A DNA stretch of 64,000 bases from Anniella stebbinsi (GCA_029215795.1 JARDYH010000003.1:32179001-32243000); one strand, 5' to 3'; shown: positions 23,420-32,906, counted from the stretch's first letter. Numbers and translations are program-made. Notes: a model not told the origin generated them from the letters alone.

Positions 23420-23739
23420 TAGGCTGACCATCTGAAAAGGAGGACAGGGCTCCTGCACCTTTAACAGTTGTAGAGAAAAGGGAATTTCAGCCAGAGTCAT
23501 TTGTATGCAATTAGTTCCTGGTGAAATTCCCTCTTCATCACAACAGTTAAAGTTGCAGGCACTATACTAGAGTGACCAGACACAAAAGAGGGCAGAGCCC
23601 CTGCAACTTTAACTGTTCTGATGAAGAGGGAATTTCACCAGGAACTGATTGCATACAAATGACACTGGCTGAAATTCCCTTTTCTCTACAACTGTTAAAG
23701 TTACAGGAGCCCTGTCCTCCTTTTCAGATGGTCAGCCTA
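23420..23739. mobile_element. 320-bp palindromic hAT-like MITE, copy 4
   Basis: The ends are TAGGCTGACCATCTG and CAGATGGTCAGCCTA, with a perfect 8-bp duplication GCCATGTC (23412-23419 and 23740-23747). It is the best preserved copy of the family and is almost entirely self-complementary. Confidence 0.92.
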
Positions 23740-23929
23740 GCCATGTCTCAGCTGAGCCTTGGTCTGTAGCCAATGTTACATTGCACCAGTCCAGCCACAG
23801 TTCAAAACTGCCAAAACATTCCCAAATAGGATGATTTTGTTTCATTGACAGAGCAGTTAATCACCTGATGTATTGGCTTCGTTTCTTAGAGGCTGATATA
23901 AGCAAAACTCTGCTCTTTCTCTGCAGGGG

Positions 23930-24100
23930 GAGAGGGTGGCTAATCCTGACATAAGAGGGGAAAAGTTGGGGTAACTCCTCAACTTTTGAAAGTTGCAGCT
24001 TTGTGGGACTCACGATGGCTGCAAGACGGCTGCTGCGTCATACAACTAACACAGAGCCATTATGCACCCATTGAGGGCTTTCAGACTGTCTAGGCAGCCC
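23930..24100 (+). repeat. Unnamed dispersed repeat, copy 3 (partial)
   Basis: Only the right half remains: 'gaaaagttggggtaact', 'caacttttgaaag', 'gcagctttgtggg', 'ggctgctgcgtcatac' and 'acagagcc'. It matches the same parts of the copies at 25200 and 27375. Confidence 0.5.
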
Positions 24101-24600
24101 TTTAGTCACCAACACCTGGCATGAATGGAGCTCTAGTTTCCTGAAGGCAGAAACACCCAATTATGCAACCCTTTCCTCAAAGATTTTTGCCAGGCACCAT
24201 ATTGTTTATTTGCCAGGTGTTAGTCTTCATTGAAGCCTTTTGTGGTTAGTAATACTTCAGATTAAGGCTGCATATCTGCATCCACTTACCTGGGAGTAAG
24301 CTGCAATGAAATCAAATTATCAGTGGGACTTAATATTGAGTAGACATATATTGCACTGTAAGTATTCTGAATCCTTTTCCAGTTGATTTTTCTTGCTGTT
24401 TTTCTTTTCTTGAATTAATTGGGGGAGGGTTGAGGGGGTTGCCATTTTTATTGTTGCAGAATTGAACTTCCCTCGCTTTTTATAAATGTAATTGTTTTAT
24501 TGCATTATTATTGTTGTTGTTGTTGTTGTAACACAATTTTCATGGATTGTGGTTGTCACTGCCTTGAAGGCCACACTGGTTTAAAGGCACGGTGTTAAAA

Positions 24601-24651
24601 ATAAATAACTAAATAAATAACTAAATAAATAACTAAATAAATAACTAAATA
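24601..24651. repeat. 12-bp tandem repeat (AAATAAATAACT)n
   Basis: About four units. It follows an L2-like stretch ('attattattgttgttgttg...gtgttaaaaataaat') and is probably an expanded LINE tail. Confidence 0.85.
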
Positions 24652-24654
24652 CAG

Positions 24655-24765
24655 CTCCTTTTTCCGTGCTGTAGAAGGTGGAAACAGTTGGATGATGAAT
24701 GACCTCCTGATCTGAATCACTTTGAGCAGGAGGTTGGACTCAATGGCCATATATTCTATGATGCT
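24655..24765 (+). mobile_element. CR1 LINE 3' end
   Basis: The bases 'gagcaggaggttggactcaa' and 'tggcc...attctatgatgct' are the standard CR1 terminus in forward orientation. Only the last 100 bases or so remain. Confidence 0.75.
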
Positions 24766-25199
24766 GTGGCTTCAGAGTCACATCAGACCAGTCAGGGGAG
24801 ATTCATTGTGAGGTCCAGAATGAAGCTTGCAAATGCTGGAACTAATGAATGCCTTCCTCATATTTTTCCTTCAAAGATTCACCCTTTCCTTACCAAGGAA
24901 TGCCGAGGAGAAAGCAGTAGAGGCCCAGAATCAATGTCTGGGCACAAGGATGGATTGGATGTGGGCTAACAAAGCTGGGACAGAATCCAGACAAAACAGA
25001 TTGTTAGTCAGTAGGATTGACTGTACAGCGTACTCCTCTTACAAGCTCATCCAGCTCTCTTAAACCTCACCTCAGGCAGTGTCTGACAGCGCTCCTCCCA
25101 CCCTCTCAAGGCACCCTCATGCAAGCACTCTCATCCTTCCCAGGGTGGGGTGTCTTTAAGGCAGCACTTTGGACACTCATTCCTTAAAAACTCCATGGC

Positions 25200-25530
25200 A
25201 TCGCAGCTGTGGCATGGGAACAGTTAATCCTTACAGCAGGAGGGAGCGTAGGCTTTCCGGCGGCCATTTGGTTTATGGGCCATGCCCCCTGCCTTCTGCC
25301 CTGTCTTCCAGTGCTCCAAGCAACCTACCACAAGCCTCAATCCGCCCCCGTAATGCCCCCAGCCTCAAACCGAAGTGAGGTCATATGGTGGTGATCTCAG
25401 AGCAAAGGGAAATATCGTGTTAAATCCTCAACTTTTTAATTGCACAGTTTCGGGGGAAAGCCCTGTGGTGGCTGCGACTTGGCTGCTGCGTCGTATAACC
25501 AAAACCACGTCACTGTGCAGCCAACTTGGA
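25200..25530 (+). repeat. Unnamed dispersed repeat, copy 4
   Basis: It carries the ordered landmarks of the family: 'ggagggagcgtaggctttccgg', 'ggccatttgg', 'gtgaggtcatatggtggtgat', a 'caactttttaattgcacag' block, then 'ggctgctgcgtcgtataacc'. The closest match is 27375-27740. Confidence 0.6.
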
Positions 25531-26012
25531 GTAAATAGGTCTCCCCACACCTTGCAGGGCTTTTCTTTCATGGAGACTCCCCCAGTTCTGGGTCCCATGG
25601 TTCTTCCATCTCCATCTCCATCCCCCACCCCACCCCCACCATCTCTCTCGGGTTTCCCTTTATGCAGGTTCTCTCGGCGGACACAGACTTATCTTGCTTT
25701 GAAATATCTGAAAACAACCACCACACAGCATACGCATGCATCATGTTTCTCATGAAACAAGGGCAGGATCTACACTACTGCTTTATAATGGTTTATGACA
25801 GTATTGACAAGTGTTGGGGACCAGGACACATTCCGTATACCGTTTTCAAACCACTTTCAAAGTGTTATATCCTTCTTGGTATAAATCTGGCCAAGAAGTT
25901 ATAAAGAGCATAATACTTTGCTTGCTTTTTGTTTTAAAGATGGGTTTGTAGAAAATGAGGAATACAGTGTTGTATAACAACTAAAACATTTATTGCCTCA
26001 AACAAACATATA

Positions 26013-26235
26013 GGCTGAATTTGGACAACATGAGAGTCAATGGTGGGGTAATAATCAACTGTACAGTTGTTAATCTGGGGGGTACTTCCCACACAACATA
26101 GTAATAAATAATCAACTGTGGTGTGGATTAGGATTAGCGCTAAATTGACTATGGCAGCATTCGGCCAACATGATAATCAATACAACTGACGATTGTTCCC
26201 CCCCCCTTTGCTTACTGTGTCCTCCAAATTCAGCC
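26013..26235. mobile_element. PIF/Harbinger-like MITE, second member
   Basis: The left end GGCTGAATTTGGACAACATG pairs with the right end CTCCAAATTCAGCC. The flanks carry the 3-bp duplication ATA (26010-26012 and 26236-26238). Relatedness to 13064-13576 is seen in the ends and in shared 'caactgt' and 'gtgttgtgtgg'-like internal words. A second internal start (near 26152, 'ggcagcattcggccaac') suggests a rearranged or doubled copy. Confidence 0.6.
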
Positions 26236-26621
26236 ATACTCTCCTGCCTAGCTTCTCTTTAGTCCTGACCGACCCCCAAGAATGCTCAGTCATTGACTGC
26301 TGTGTCACCTCCAATCCCTGCCTGACTCCTTAGTTCTACCTATTGATACTCTTTCTGCTAATTTTTGCTTCTGGATGGACACACACTGCTGCTCAGAGGC
26401 TGTTATGCTAAAATCTTGGATTAACAGTATCTTTTTTAAGAAGAGGAGGGCAGCTCTCATACCCACCCTGTGGGAGAGGGGGGAGAGAACCGTGGAAAAG
26501 AATCTCAGGAATTTCTTTCTCCAGGTGGCAGGGTTTGTGTGTTTTGATTTTCTTTTCTCTCCCAGCCCTACATTCCTCCTGACTTATTCCTATTGCATAA
26601 TGCACTCAGTCATTATGGACT

Positions 26622-26641
26622 CTTTTTTTTTTTTTTTTTTT
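26622..26641. repeat. Poly-T run
   Basis: About 20 T residues, 28 bases before the gene B ISRE. In the other orientation it could be the A-tail of a retroposed sequence. Confidence 0.8.
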
Positions 26642-26668
26642 GGTAAATCAAAACTCCCTCAAGAGTCA

Positions 26669-26681
26669 AGTTTCAGTTTCC
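26669..26681 (-). promoter_or_regulatory. Perfect ISRE of APOL gene B
   Basis: AGTTTCAGTTTCC matches the ISRE consensus AGTTTCNNTTTCN at every fixed base. It lies 113 bases before the presumed 5' UTR exon donor (26781). Gene A has the same site with one change at the same relative place. ISREs bind ISGF3 and IRF factors, so interferon induction is expected; several mammalian APOL genes are interferon-inducible. Confidence 0.7.
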
Positions 26682-26781
26682 ATTTCTCCTGGACTGTATG
26701 AGTAACGAGGAAATGATCGCTGCCTACTCCCAGACAACTGCAGTCTAGTAAAACCCATCTAGGCAAGGGGAAGTCAGAAAG
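26682..26781 (+). other. Presumed 5' UTR exon of APOL gene B
   Basis: It ends 'aagtcagaaag' followed by GTAAGT, aligning with gene A's exon ending at 10970. The left edge is uncertain. A (GAT)n microsatellite starts just 13 bases into the intron. Confidence 0.5.
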
Positions 26782-26793
26782 GTAAGTGGAATA

Positions 26794-26832
<39 letters not shown>
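26794..26832. repeat. (GAT)n microsatellite
   Basis: About 13 perfect units, immediately after the gene B first-exon donor. Confidence 0.95.
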
Positions 26833-26833
<1 letters not shown>

Positions 26834-26884
26834 CCTTTTTGATCTCTACAACCAAATATCCACCAAACAGATGTTTGGGGCTTG

Positions 26885-27000
26885 CTTTGATATTGTAAAA
26901 TGGGAAAGTGGTATGCAGAAAAGTGCCACTAAAATAACCAAGAGATTAAAGTAGATCCCATATGAGTAAAGTCTAGAGAGGGTGAGACTTATTTTTAATG
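26885..27000 (+). mobile_element. CR1-like fragment in gene B intron 1
   Basis: It aligns with 11040-11160 of gene A: 'aaatatcca', 'cagatgt', 'gatattgtaaaatggg', 'cagaaaagtgccac'. It was carried along in the A/B duplication. Confidence 0.5.
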
Positions 27001-27069
27001 GAAAATGGAAAACAATGAGGAGGCAGGAGGAATTATATTCACTTCAATCACCTTGTAGACAAGATGATC

Positions 27070-27215
27070 TACAACTTCTTTCCCCAACTTGCTGCCCCCC
27101 CTACATGTATTGGACTGCAGGCCCCACCATCCCCACCCTGTACAAATGCCCAAGTTGGCTACAGTTCATGGGAGCTGTAGTCCAACACATCTGAAAGATC
27201 CCAGATTGGTTGGGG
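27070..27215. mobile_element. Short hAT-like MITE, 'ccccaac...gttgggg' ends
   Basis: A degenerate inverted repeat with 'ttccccaacttgctgcc', 'tgtattggactgcag', 'gggagctgtagtccaacacatct' and 'ggttggggaaag'. It belongs to the family of 33125-33263 and 41818-41953. No clear target duplication was seen. Confidence 0.5.
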
Positions 27216-27374
27216 AAAGTCATTTCTACAATGTCATTTCTAAAATGCTATGATTCTGAATGTTGTGGAAACAGCCAGTAGAAAGAATCTTTCTCTACTC
27301 TCTCACATAATACTTCGATTCCCAAGGAAATTGATTTAAGATAGACTCAGGAGCCTGTCTTCACGGCACCACTT

Positions 27375-27740
27375 CACCACTCCTTCCCCCTGAAACCCCG
27401 CAGTAACGCTGCTGTGGGGTGGGGGGCGGGAAATGCCCATGCCAGCAGGGAGCACGGGGTTTTCCGGTCATCCGGATCCTGGAGCCTGACCCCTTCCCTC
27501 ATTCCGGGCTTCCAGCTATCAGTCAGCAGTCACCATCTTCCCCATAATGCCCCCTGGATCAACTATGGAGCGAGGTCACATGGTGGAAGAGCCGTGGTGA
27601 CCTCGCTTTGAAAAAAGAAGTTAGGGTAAGTTCACAACTTTTTTAAAGCGCAGCTTCAGGGCAAAGCCCCTTGGAGGTTGTGAATTAGCTGCTGCATCAT
27701 AGTACCAACCCAGAGCTGATCTGCAGCCACCACAGAGCTT
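27375..27740 (+). repeat. Unnamed dispersed repeat, copy 5
   Basis: It contains 'cagcagggagcacggggttttccgg', 'gggcttccagctatcagtcagc', 'gccccctggatcaactatggagcgaggtcac', 'gagccgtggtgacctcgctt' and 'ttagggtaag' in the family order. It ends about 160 bases before gene B exon 2. Confidence 0.6.
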
Positions 27741-27898
27741 TAAAGATGTATAGATAACCCCTCAGGATGGGCAGACAGCTTCAGTATATCATTCAGATGC
27801 TAGCAAGAAATACAGAGGCAAAATTGTTATTGAAGATAGTTTCACTATGATTGGTATGTATATTTTTATCTGGATTCACCTTCAGCCTTATTTTCTAG

Positions 27899-27987
27899 AC
27901 CAGTCGTGAAGCACACTCAGGCTGAGAAGAGAGCTTTTGTTAAGTATTCATTAGCCACAAAACACTGGACCAAAGTGCCTTTGGATA
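27899..27987 (+). other. 5' UTR part of APOL gene B exon 2
   Basis: It begins after TTTTCTAG (27898) and contains the 'actcaggctgagaagag' shared with gene A. No ATG precedes 27988. Confidence 0.55.
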
Positions 27988-28004
27988 ATGTCAGAATTTC
28001 AAAG
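27988..28004 (+). CDS. APOL gene B, coding exon 1 (start)
   Basis: The ATG at 27988 has A at -3 and opens MSEFQ. The exon ends in phase 2 (CAAAG followed by GTTGGT, a weak donor) and joins the G at 29887 to give Arg. In gene A the same junction is phase 1, so the start exon or the next acceptor has shifted by a few bases since duplication. Confidence 0.68.
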
Positions 28005-28337
28005 GTTGGTATCCTCCTGAAGTCCTAATTGTTTATGTTGCTTTTAACATGAAACTAAGACATCACTTTTGAAAACACCTTCCCAGATCTGGGAGGTTTC
28101 ACACACTGAGCTGAAAGGGGAGAGGCTGAACTTTGGCCTTTACCATCCTGTTTGACCTCTGCCAAAGACAACAAAGTCACCCCTTCTAATAGCGAACTCA
28201 AGGTTTTGAGTTTTTACAGAAATCAGCCAAAATGGGCACACTGAGGAAAAAAATGGAGGGAAAGGACAGGGGGGTACAGCTCCAGGACCTTATCAGAGCA
28301 ATGACAATCTTCCTGAGCAGTGCACTAGGGTAACTGA

Positions 28338-29415
28338 CAGGGGTGTGCATCGGATCGGATCCGATCCACGATCCAAATCTGACCCGCCCCAAAATTGGAA
28401 AATTCCGATCCGACCAACCCTCCGATCCGATCCAATCCGCCGAGGTCCGATCCGGATCGGAAAAAATCAGAGGATCGGACGCCATTTTGAATGCTTTTTC
28501 CCATAGCCTAGTATTGTGTTACAAAAATGCCTATAACTTTTTCATTTTTAAAGATAGAAGGATGAAACTCGGGCACTTTGTAGATGGGTTAAGGATAGTT
28601 ATCTGTGAGAAATTTCAGAACAATTAGTGCAGGCATTTTGTGGCAATTAATTTTTTAATAAATAACCAGGAATGCCTATAACGTTTTCATTTTTAAAGTT
28701 CTACACATGAAACTTTGCCATATTGTAGGTGGTACATTGGGACCTATGTGTGTGAAAGTTCAGAAACGTAGGTGCTTGTCTTGTGTGGCAATTAATTTTA
28801 GAAAAATGGGTAGTAGTGGGGTAAATACAGTTATGCCTCCAACTTTTTTATTTTTAAAGATACAAACAGGACACTTGGGCACATTACAGGTAACACTTTG
28901 CTTGATATGTGTGTGAAATTTCAGAAATCTAGGTCCAGGCATGTGGTGGCAAGGTATTTTTGAAACAATGATGAAAAAAATGCCTATAACTTTTTTATTT
29001 TAAAAGTTAGAAGTCTGAAAGTTGCTCACTTTGTAGATGGGTTAGGGGTAGTTGTCTGTCAGAAATTTCAGAATGATAGGTCCAGGCATTTGGTGGCTAC
29101 GATTTTTTTAGATTAAAAGTTACAACAACACGGAGTTTTGACAGATAAAAGAGGGAGGAGGAGGCGGGGGAGGGGGGTGCAATTGACAGCCCAAGCCTCT
29201 GTGGAAAAACTTTTGTAAGTGCCCAAGTTTTATTCTTCCATCTTTAAAAATGAAAAAGTTATAGGCGTTTTTGTAACACAATACTAGGCTATGGGGAAAT
29301 GCATTCAAAATGGCATCCGATCCGCAGATAGGATCCGATCTGCCCAACCTCCGATCCGATCCGACCCCCCAGGTCTGATTCCGATCCGATCCGGGGGGGT
29401 CAGTGCACATCCCTA
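28338..29415. mobile_element. Non-autonomous hAT-like element with internal tandem repeats
   Basis: A 1078-bp element that starts CAGGGGTGTGCATCGG and ends CAGTGCACATCCCTA, with a perfect 8-bp duplication GTAACTGA (28330-28337 and 29416-29423). The GATCCGATCC-rich arms match the families at 6960 and 19337. Between them are about four tandem units (28528-29110) and an inverted partial copy (about 29215-29320). It encodes no transposase. It lies between gene B coding exons 1 and 2. Confidence 0.88.
28528..29110. repeat. Tandem repeat, about four units of 145-160 bp
   Basis: Each unit opens near 'aatgcctataacttttt' (28528, 28672, 28833, 28979). It continues with 'atttttaaagat', 'gaaact..ggcac', 'tgtgaaatttcagaa' and 'taggtccaggcatttggtggc'. 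Units are 75-85% alike by eye. They are confined to the hAT-like element. Confidence 0.8.
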
Positions 29416-29670
29416 GTAACTGATGGACCCTCCTTACTCTTGCAACCGAATGAGATGATAATGAAGCTAAACTGGGGTCCCCTCACCCACTTTTTAAATT
29501 TTGGGGGGCCAAAGCCTGGCTAAAAGCCATATTCTCTGATCTAGAAGCCCTGGCCTCTAATTTCAGGTGATTCAGACAGGTTGAAGGTATTAGTGATCAT
29601 GATAACACCTCTACACGTAATTTCAATTTTTTTAAAAAATCCTCCCATAATTTTTTTCTGTTCATGTATC

Positions 29671-29671
29671 A

Positions 29672-29699
<28 letters not shown>
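29671..29699. repeat. (TG)n microsatellite
   Basis: About 14 TG units, 190 bases before gene B exon 2. Confidence 0.92.
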
Positions 29700-29702
<3 letters not shown>

Positions 29703-29886
29703 GATTCTGTTGCACACCTTAATACATTTGAGGATTGATAAGGTGTTTGTCATTGTTAATGGATTATTATATTGGCCTGGCCTCTCTCTTTGCATTATTG
29801 AATGCTGGCTGTTATGAATCATTTTAAAAGTTGTGAATACAAGTACGTAGCCTTTACTAGCCACTATCTCATTTTGCACAATACAG

Positions 29887-30042
29887 GTGTTTGCGGATGT
29901 CCGATTTAAGAGATCCTGAGTATGACAACAGAGGAGACCCGGAGGTTCTACAAGACAAACGAGATGGCGAACAGCAAAAAAGCTTTCTCGATGAAAACAG
30001 ATATTACATAGAGATGGTGCAGACTGTGACTAAACAAGAGAG
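29887..30042 (+). CDS. APOL gene B, coding exon 2
   Basis: The exon lies between AATACAG (29886) and GAGAG followed by GTAACC (30043). Its 156 bases keep the frame from the start exon to the main exon (phase 2 in, phase 2 out). It encodes about 52 mostly polar residues, including 'DPEVLQDKRDGEQQKSFLDE' and 'EMVQTVTKQER'. This is clearly the partner of gene A's 14040-14178 exon, but less acidic and with more Arg and Lys. Its function is unknown. Confidence 0.8.
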
Positions 30043-30104
30043 GTAACCCAGATATATATTTATTAAAAGTGAATTCCCCATGCCAGCATCATAATAAGAA
30101 CATA

Positions 30105-30500
30105 AAATAAAAACATAAGAAGAGCCATGCTGGATCAGACCAAGGGTCCATCTAGTCCACTATTCTGTTCACACAGTGGCCAACAAGCTGTTGACCAGGA
30201 ACCCATAAGCAGGACACAGGTACAACAACACCCTACTGCCCATGTTCCCAAGCAAATGGTATATATAGGTTTACTGCCATCAGGACTAATAGCCATTGAT
30301 AGCCTCCTTCAGGAATTTATCCAACCCTTTTTTAAAGCCATCCAAATTGGTGGCCATCACTACATCTTTTGGTAATGAATTCCATAGTTAAACAATGCAC
30401 TGTGTGAATAAGTACTTCCTTTTAACTGTCCTGAATCTCCCACCAATCAGCTTCATGGGATGATCCCAGGTTCTGTATGTTAACCCTTGGTCATCATTGC
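30105..30500 (-). mobile_element. LINE 3' region (CR1/L3-like), reverse orientation
   Basis: The opening 'aagaacataagaagagccatgctggatcagaccaagg' followed by 'ccatctagtcca', 'cacagtggccaac' and 'ggtggccatcactacatc' is a common amniote interspersed repeat. The copy near 61150-61345 shows it in the opposite orientation. The exact family name is not certain. Confidence 0.65.
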
Positions 30501-30539
30501 ACAGTCATTTAACAAGCTTAATTATGCATGAATTTATTT

Positions 30540-30790
30540 ATTTATTTATTTTAAAGCATCCCGCCCCTGTTTTTCATCTAATGTTGGTCCTGCAACTGGC
30601 TAATAAAAAATACTGAAAACAATCCATTACAATAGAACAGAGCTAAAGAAATAAATGAAACAAATGCAGGTTTGATAAGACATAGAAACTAAAACCAGAA
30701 AAATAAATATTGCTATTATTATTATTATTATTATTTATTCCATTTATATGCCGCCCCATAGCCGAAGCAGATCTTGTAAAACGCAGAAAC
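30540..30790 (-). mobile_element. LINE tails (L2-like), reverse orientation
   Basis: Two T-rich tails (TTTATTTATT near 30535-30555 and a TTA run near 30714-30735) each precede a reversed ending. The second reads 'tatatgccgccccatagccgaagc', the standard ending on the other strand. Confidence 0.6.
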
Positions 30791-31044
30791 AAAAAGATAA
30801 AAGATAGCAGTATATGTGTTTGTCCAAGTCTGGATGTCACCATAGAAAGATATTTATGCCAATTGCTCCACCAGGAACACCCACAGCAGGTATTGGAATG
30901 GTGGTGGTATTTGTCCTCATATAACTTTGTTTACTTGGGTGCTTTTTTGCATATTACTTTAGACCTCTTAAAAAAAAAGATGAAGAAAACTGCCGCAAAC
31001 ATGCCAGCAGTACTGGGAAAATATAAGGTGAAAAGAAATTAGGG

Positions 31045-31170
31045 CAGCCTTCCCCAACCTGGTGCCTTCCAATTGTTTTGGTCTACAACTGTCATCAGCT
31101 CTAGCCAGCCTGACAAAAAGTTAAGGATGATGGGCACTGCAGTCCAAAGCATCTGGAGGACACCATGTTA
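31045..31170. mobile_element. Short hAT-like MITE
   Basis: A degenerate member of the 41818-41953 family: 'gcagccttccccaacctggtgcc', 'ggtctacaactgtcatcagc', 'gatgatgggcactgcagtcc' and 'catctggaggacacca'. Confidence 0.55.
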
Positions 31171-31265
31171 GGTAAGGCTGGGGTAAAAGATAGCAATCTC
31201 AGAGCTGTTTCTGTAAGAGATGCTCAAGTAAGAATAATTCTCTATGTGGCTGTGATGATATGCTT

Positions 31266-31586
31266 GACACACTTAGGTGTTTATCACACACATGGTTTTA
31301 AGCACACCCACTTCGACTTTGATCCACTTATTCAGCGCTGGACTCACATGACATCTTCCCCCCCCCCCTCGTGCTGTTCTCTCACCCTGAGGTCGCAGTT
31401 TTTAGTTTCTGTTTCGATTTACCCCTGAATGGGCAAAGTTCGAAACAAGCAAAATTCAACAGGCCAAGCTGAGGTATCACAGCAATACTGACCACGTGTG
31501 ATTCAAAACGCTAGACTCGCATAGGAAACGGAGGGGGAAGCCGCAGAAGCAAACCGGGGGGGAAATAGTACGTGTGATAAAGGCCT
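31266..31586. mobile_element. MITE with TTATCACACA ends, carrying an ISRE
   Basis: The left end 'gtttatcacacacatgg' and the right end 'agtacgtgtgataaag' are inverted repeats about 310 bases apart. Inside, 31404-31416 reads AGTTTCTGTTTCG, a perfect ISRE consensus. It lies in gene B intron 2, about 600 bases before the main exon. Confidence 0.55.
31404..31416 (-). promoter_or_regulatory. Perfect ISRE match inside a MITE
   Basis: AGTTTCTGTTTCG fits AGTTTCNNTTTCN at every fixed base. It may act as an intronic enhancer of gene B. It could also be chance, since it lies in repeat DNA. Confidence 0.4.
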
Positions 31587-31609
31587 GGTTTATTTTATTT
31601 GAAATATGT

Positions 31610-31864
31610 CAACGCTCCCAGACTGTGGAATGACCTGCCGGAGGAGACTCGTCAACTTAACAGTCTTTTAGAATTTAAGAAAGCTATAAAGACTGTTCTC
31701 TTCCGGCAGGCATATCCAGTGTAATTTTTAGAATGTTTTTAGGATGTTTTAGGATGTTTTAATGCAGTTTTAATAATATTTGTCATGTTTTAATTGGTTT
31801 TATGTATTTTATCATGTTGTTGTTCACCGCCTCGATCTAGACGGAGAGGCGGGTGAGAAATAAA

Positions 31865-31908
<44 letters not shown>
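31610..31908 (+). mobile_element. L2-like LINE 3' end with (TTA)n tail
   Basis: 'ctcccagactgtggaatgacctgccgg', 'ttaagaaagctataaagac' and 'ctcttccggcaggc' encode the end of ORF2. The 3' UTR and the 'ccgcctcgatctagacgg...gtgagaaataaattg' ending follow, with a TTA microsatellite to 31907. It closely matches 8220-8485, so they are the same family. Confidence 0.82.
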
Positions 31909-32002
31909 TGTCAGGGAGTGCAGGTTGGGCTAGGATGCAGAGAATGGATTGGAAACTGCTGCCCTGTAGCCCAAATATATGTGTTACTTTGATTTATAAC
32001 AG

Positions 32003-32906
32003 AAGCAGTGCACATACACCTTCAGAAGAAGATGGCAATGAAGCTGCTGCCGATTTTCTGGAAGAGTTTCCTTTCCAGAGACAAGCGATTGAAAAGTGCA
32101 TCACATGCCTTCAGGAACTGGCAGACAATATTGACAAGATCCATAAGTATTGTACCATCACCAGCATTACGGCCAGCTCTGGTGGTGCCGCTTCTGGTAT
32201 TTTGACCATCCTGGGACTGGCCTTGACCCCTGTCACAGCAGGTGCGAGTTTAATCCTGACACTCAGCGGGGTGAGTTTAGGGGCGGCAGCGGCAGTTACC
32301 GGCATTTCTGGTAGCCTGTGTGAACGGCTTATTAATTCAAAGAAAAGGAAGAAAGCAGAAGACCTGATAAACCAATGTGATAAAATCCTAAACGAATGCA
32401 CAGAAAGCCTTTGTTCAATGATGCACCTTGATGAAAATGATTTCAAGTCAGGATTGCCCCCAGACAATCGGGTTAATAGGGAAAATGTCCAGCCAGGTTC
32501 CAATGCTGTCGGTCAGATTCCTAACCTGGCGTTTGCCGTCAAGAACATCGCATCTAATGTGAAAGCTCTGAAGTACGTTGAAGATAATCCTGTCTTGAAG
32601 GATTTAGCAGTGGAAGCTGCTGGTGCAGGAAACACAGTGCGGGCTTCTATCAAGGGGATTGATCAAGTAGACGAAGCATTTAAAGGAACTGCCCTGGCTC
32701 TAAACAAAGGCGCAAGAGTGATGGGTGCTACATTTGCTGCGGCATTTCTCCTGTTTGATGTTTACTGCATTGTTAAGGATGCCATACATTTGGCGAAAGG
32801 GGCCAAGGGCGAAATAGCAGCTGCAATCAGAGAAAAGGCTAGTAACTTAGAAAAGGTATTGCAGGATCTGAACAACCACTATCAGGAACTGAAAGACACT
32901 ATATGA
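32003..32906 (+). CDS. Apolipoprotein L family protein, gene B, main exon
   Basis: The main APOL exon completes a 358-residue protein (17 + 156 + 904 coding bases, stop TGA at 32904). The acceptor is TTTATAACAG at 32002. An open frame extends upstream to 31908, but that part is LINE and intron. Features are 'FLEEFPFQRQAIEKCI', the family hallmark 'NIDKIHKYCTITSI', a hydrophobic hairpin at about residues 111-164 ('ILGLALTPVTAGASL', 'GVSLGAAAAVTG') and the C-terminal block 'FKGTALALNKGARVMG'. A hydrophobic stretch ('AAFLLFDVYCIV') and a coiled coil ('KASNLEKVLQDLNNHYQEL') follow. Compared with gene A it has an insertion of about ten residues after the hairpin ('DKILNECTES') and extra cysteines. 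It is intact and probably expressed. Role as for gene A: membrane-active helical protein, function not shown here. Confidence 0.93.

Noticed and set aside
28528..29110. CRISPR-like array
   Set aside because: The units are directly adjacent, diverged and about 150 bp long, lie inside a transposon, and the genome is eukaryotic.
31908..32002. N-terminal extension of the gene B main frame
   Set aside because: The extension reads through the (TTA)n tail of a LINE and the intron. The acceptor at 32002 and the homologous splice in gene A give a better model.
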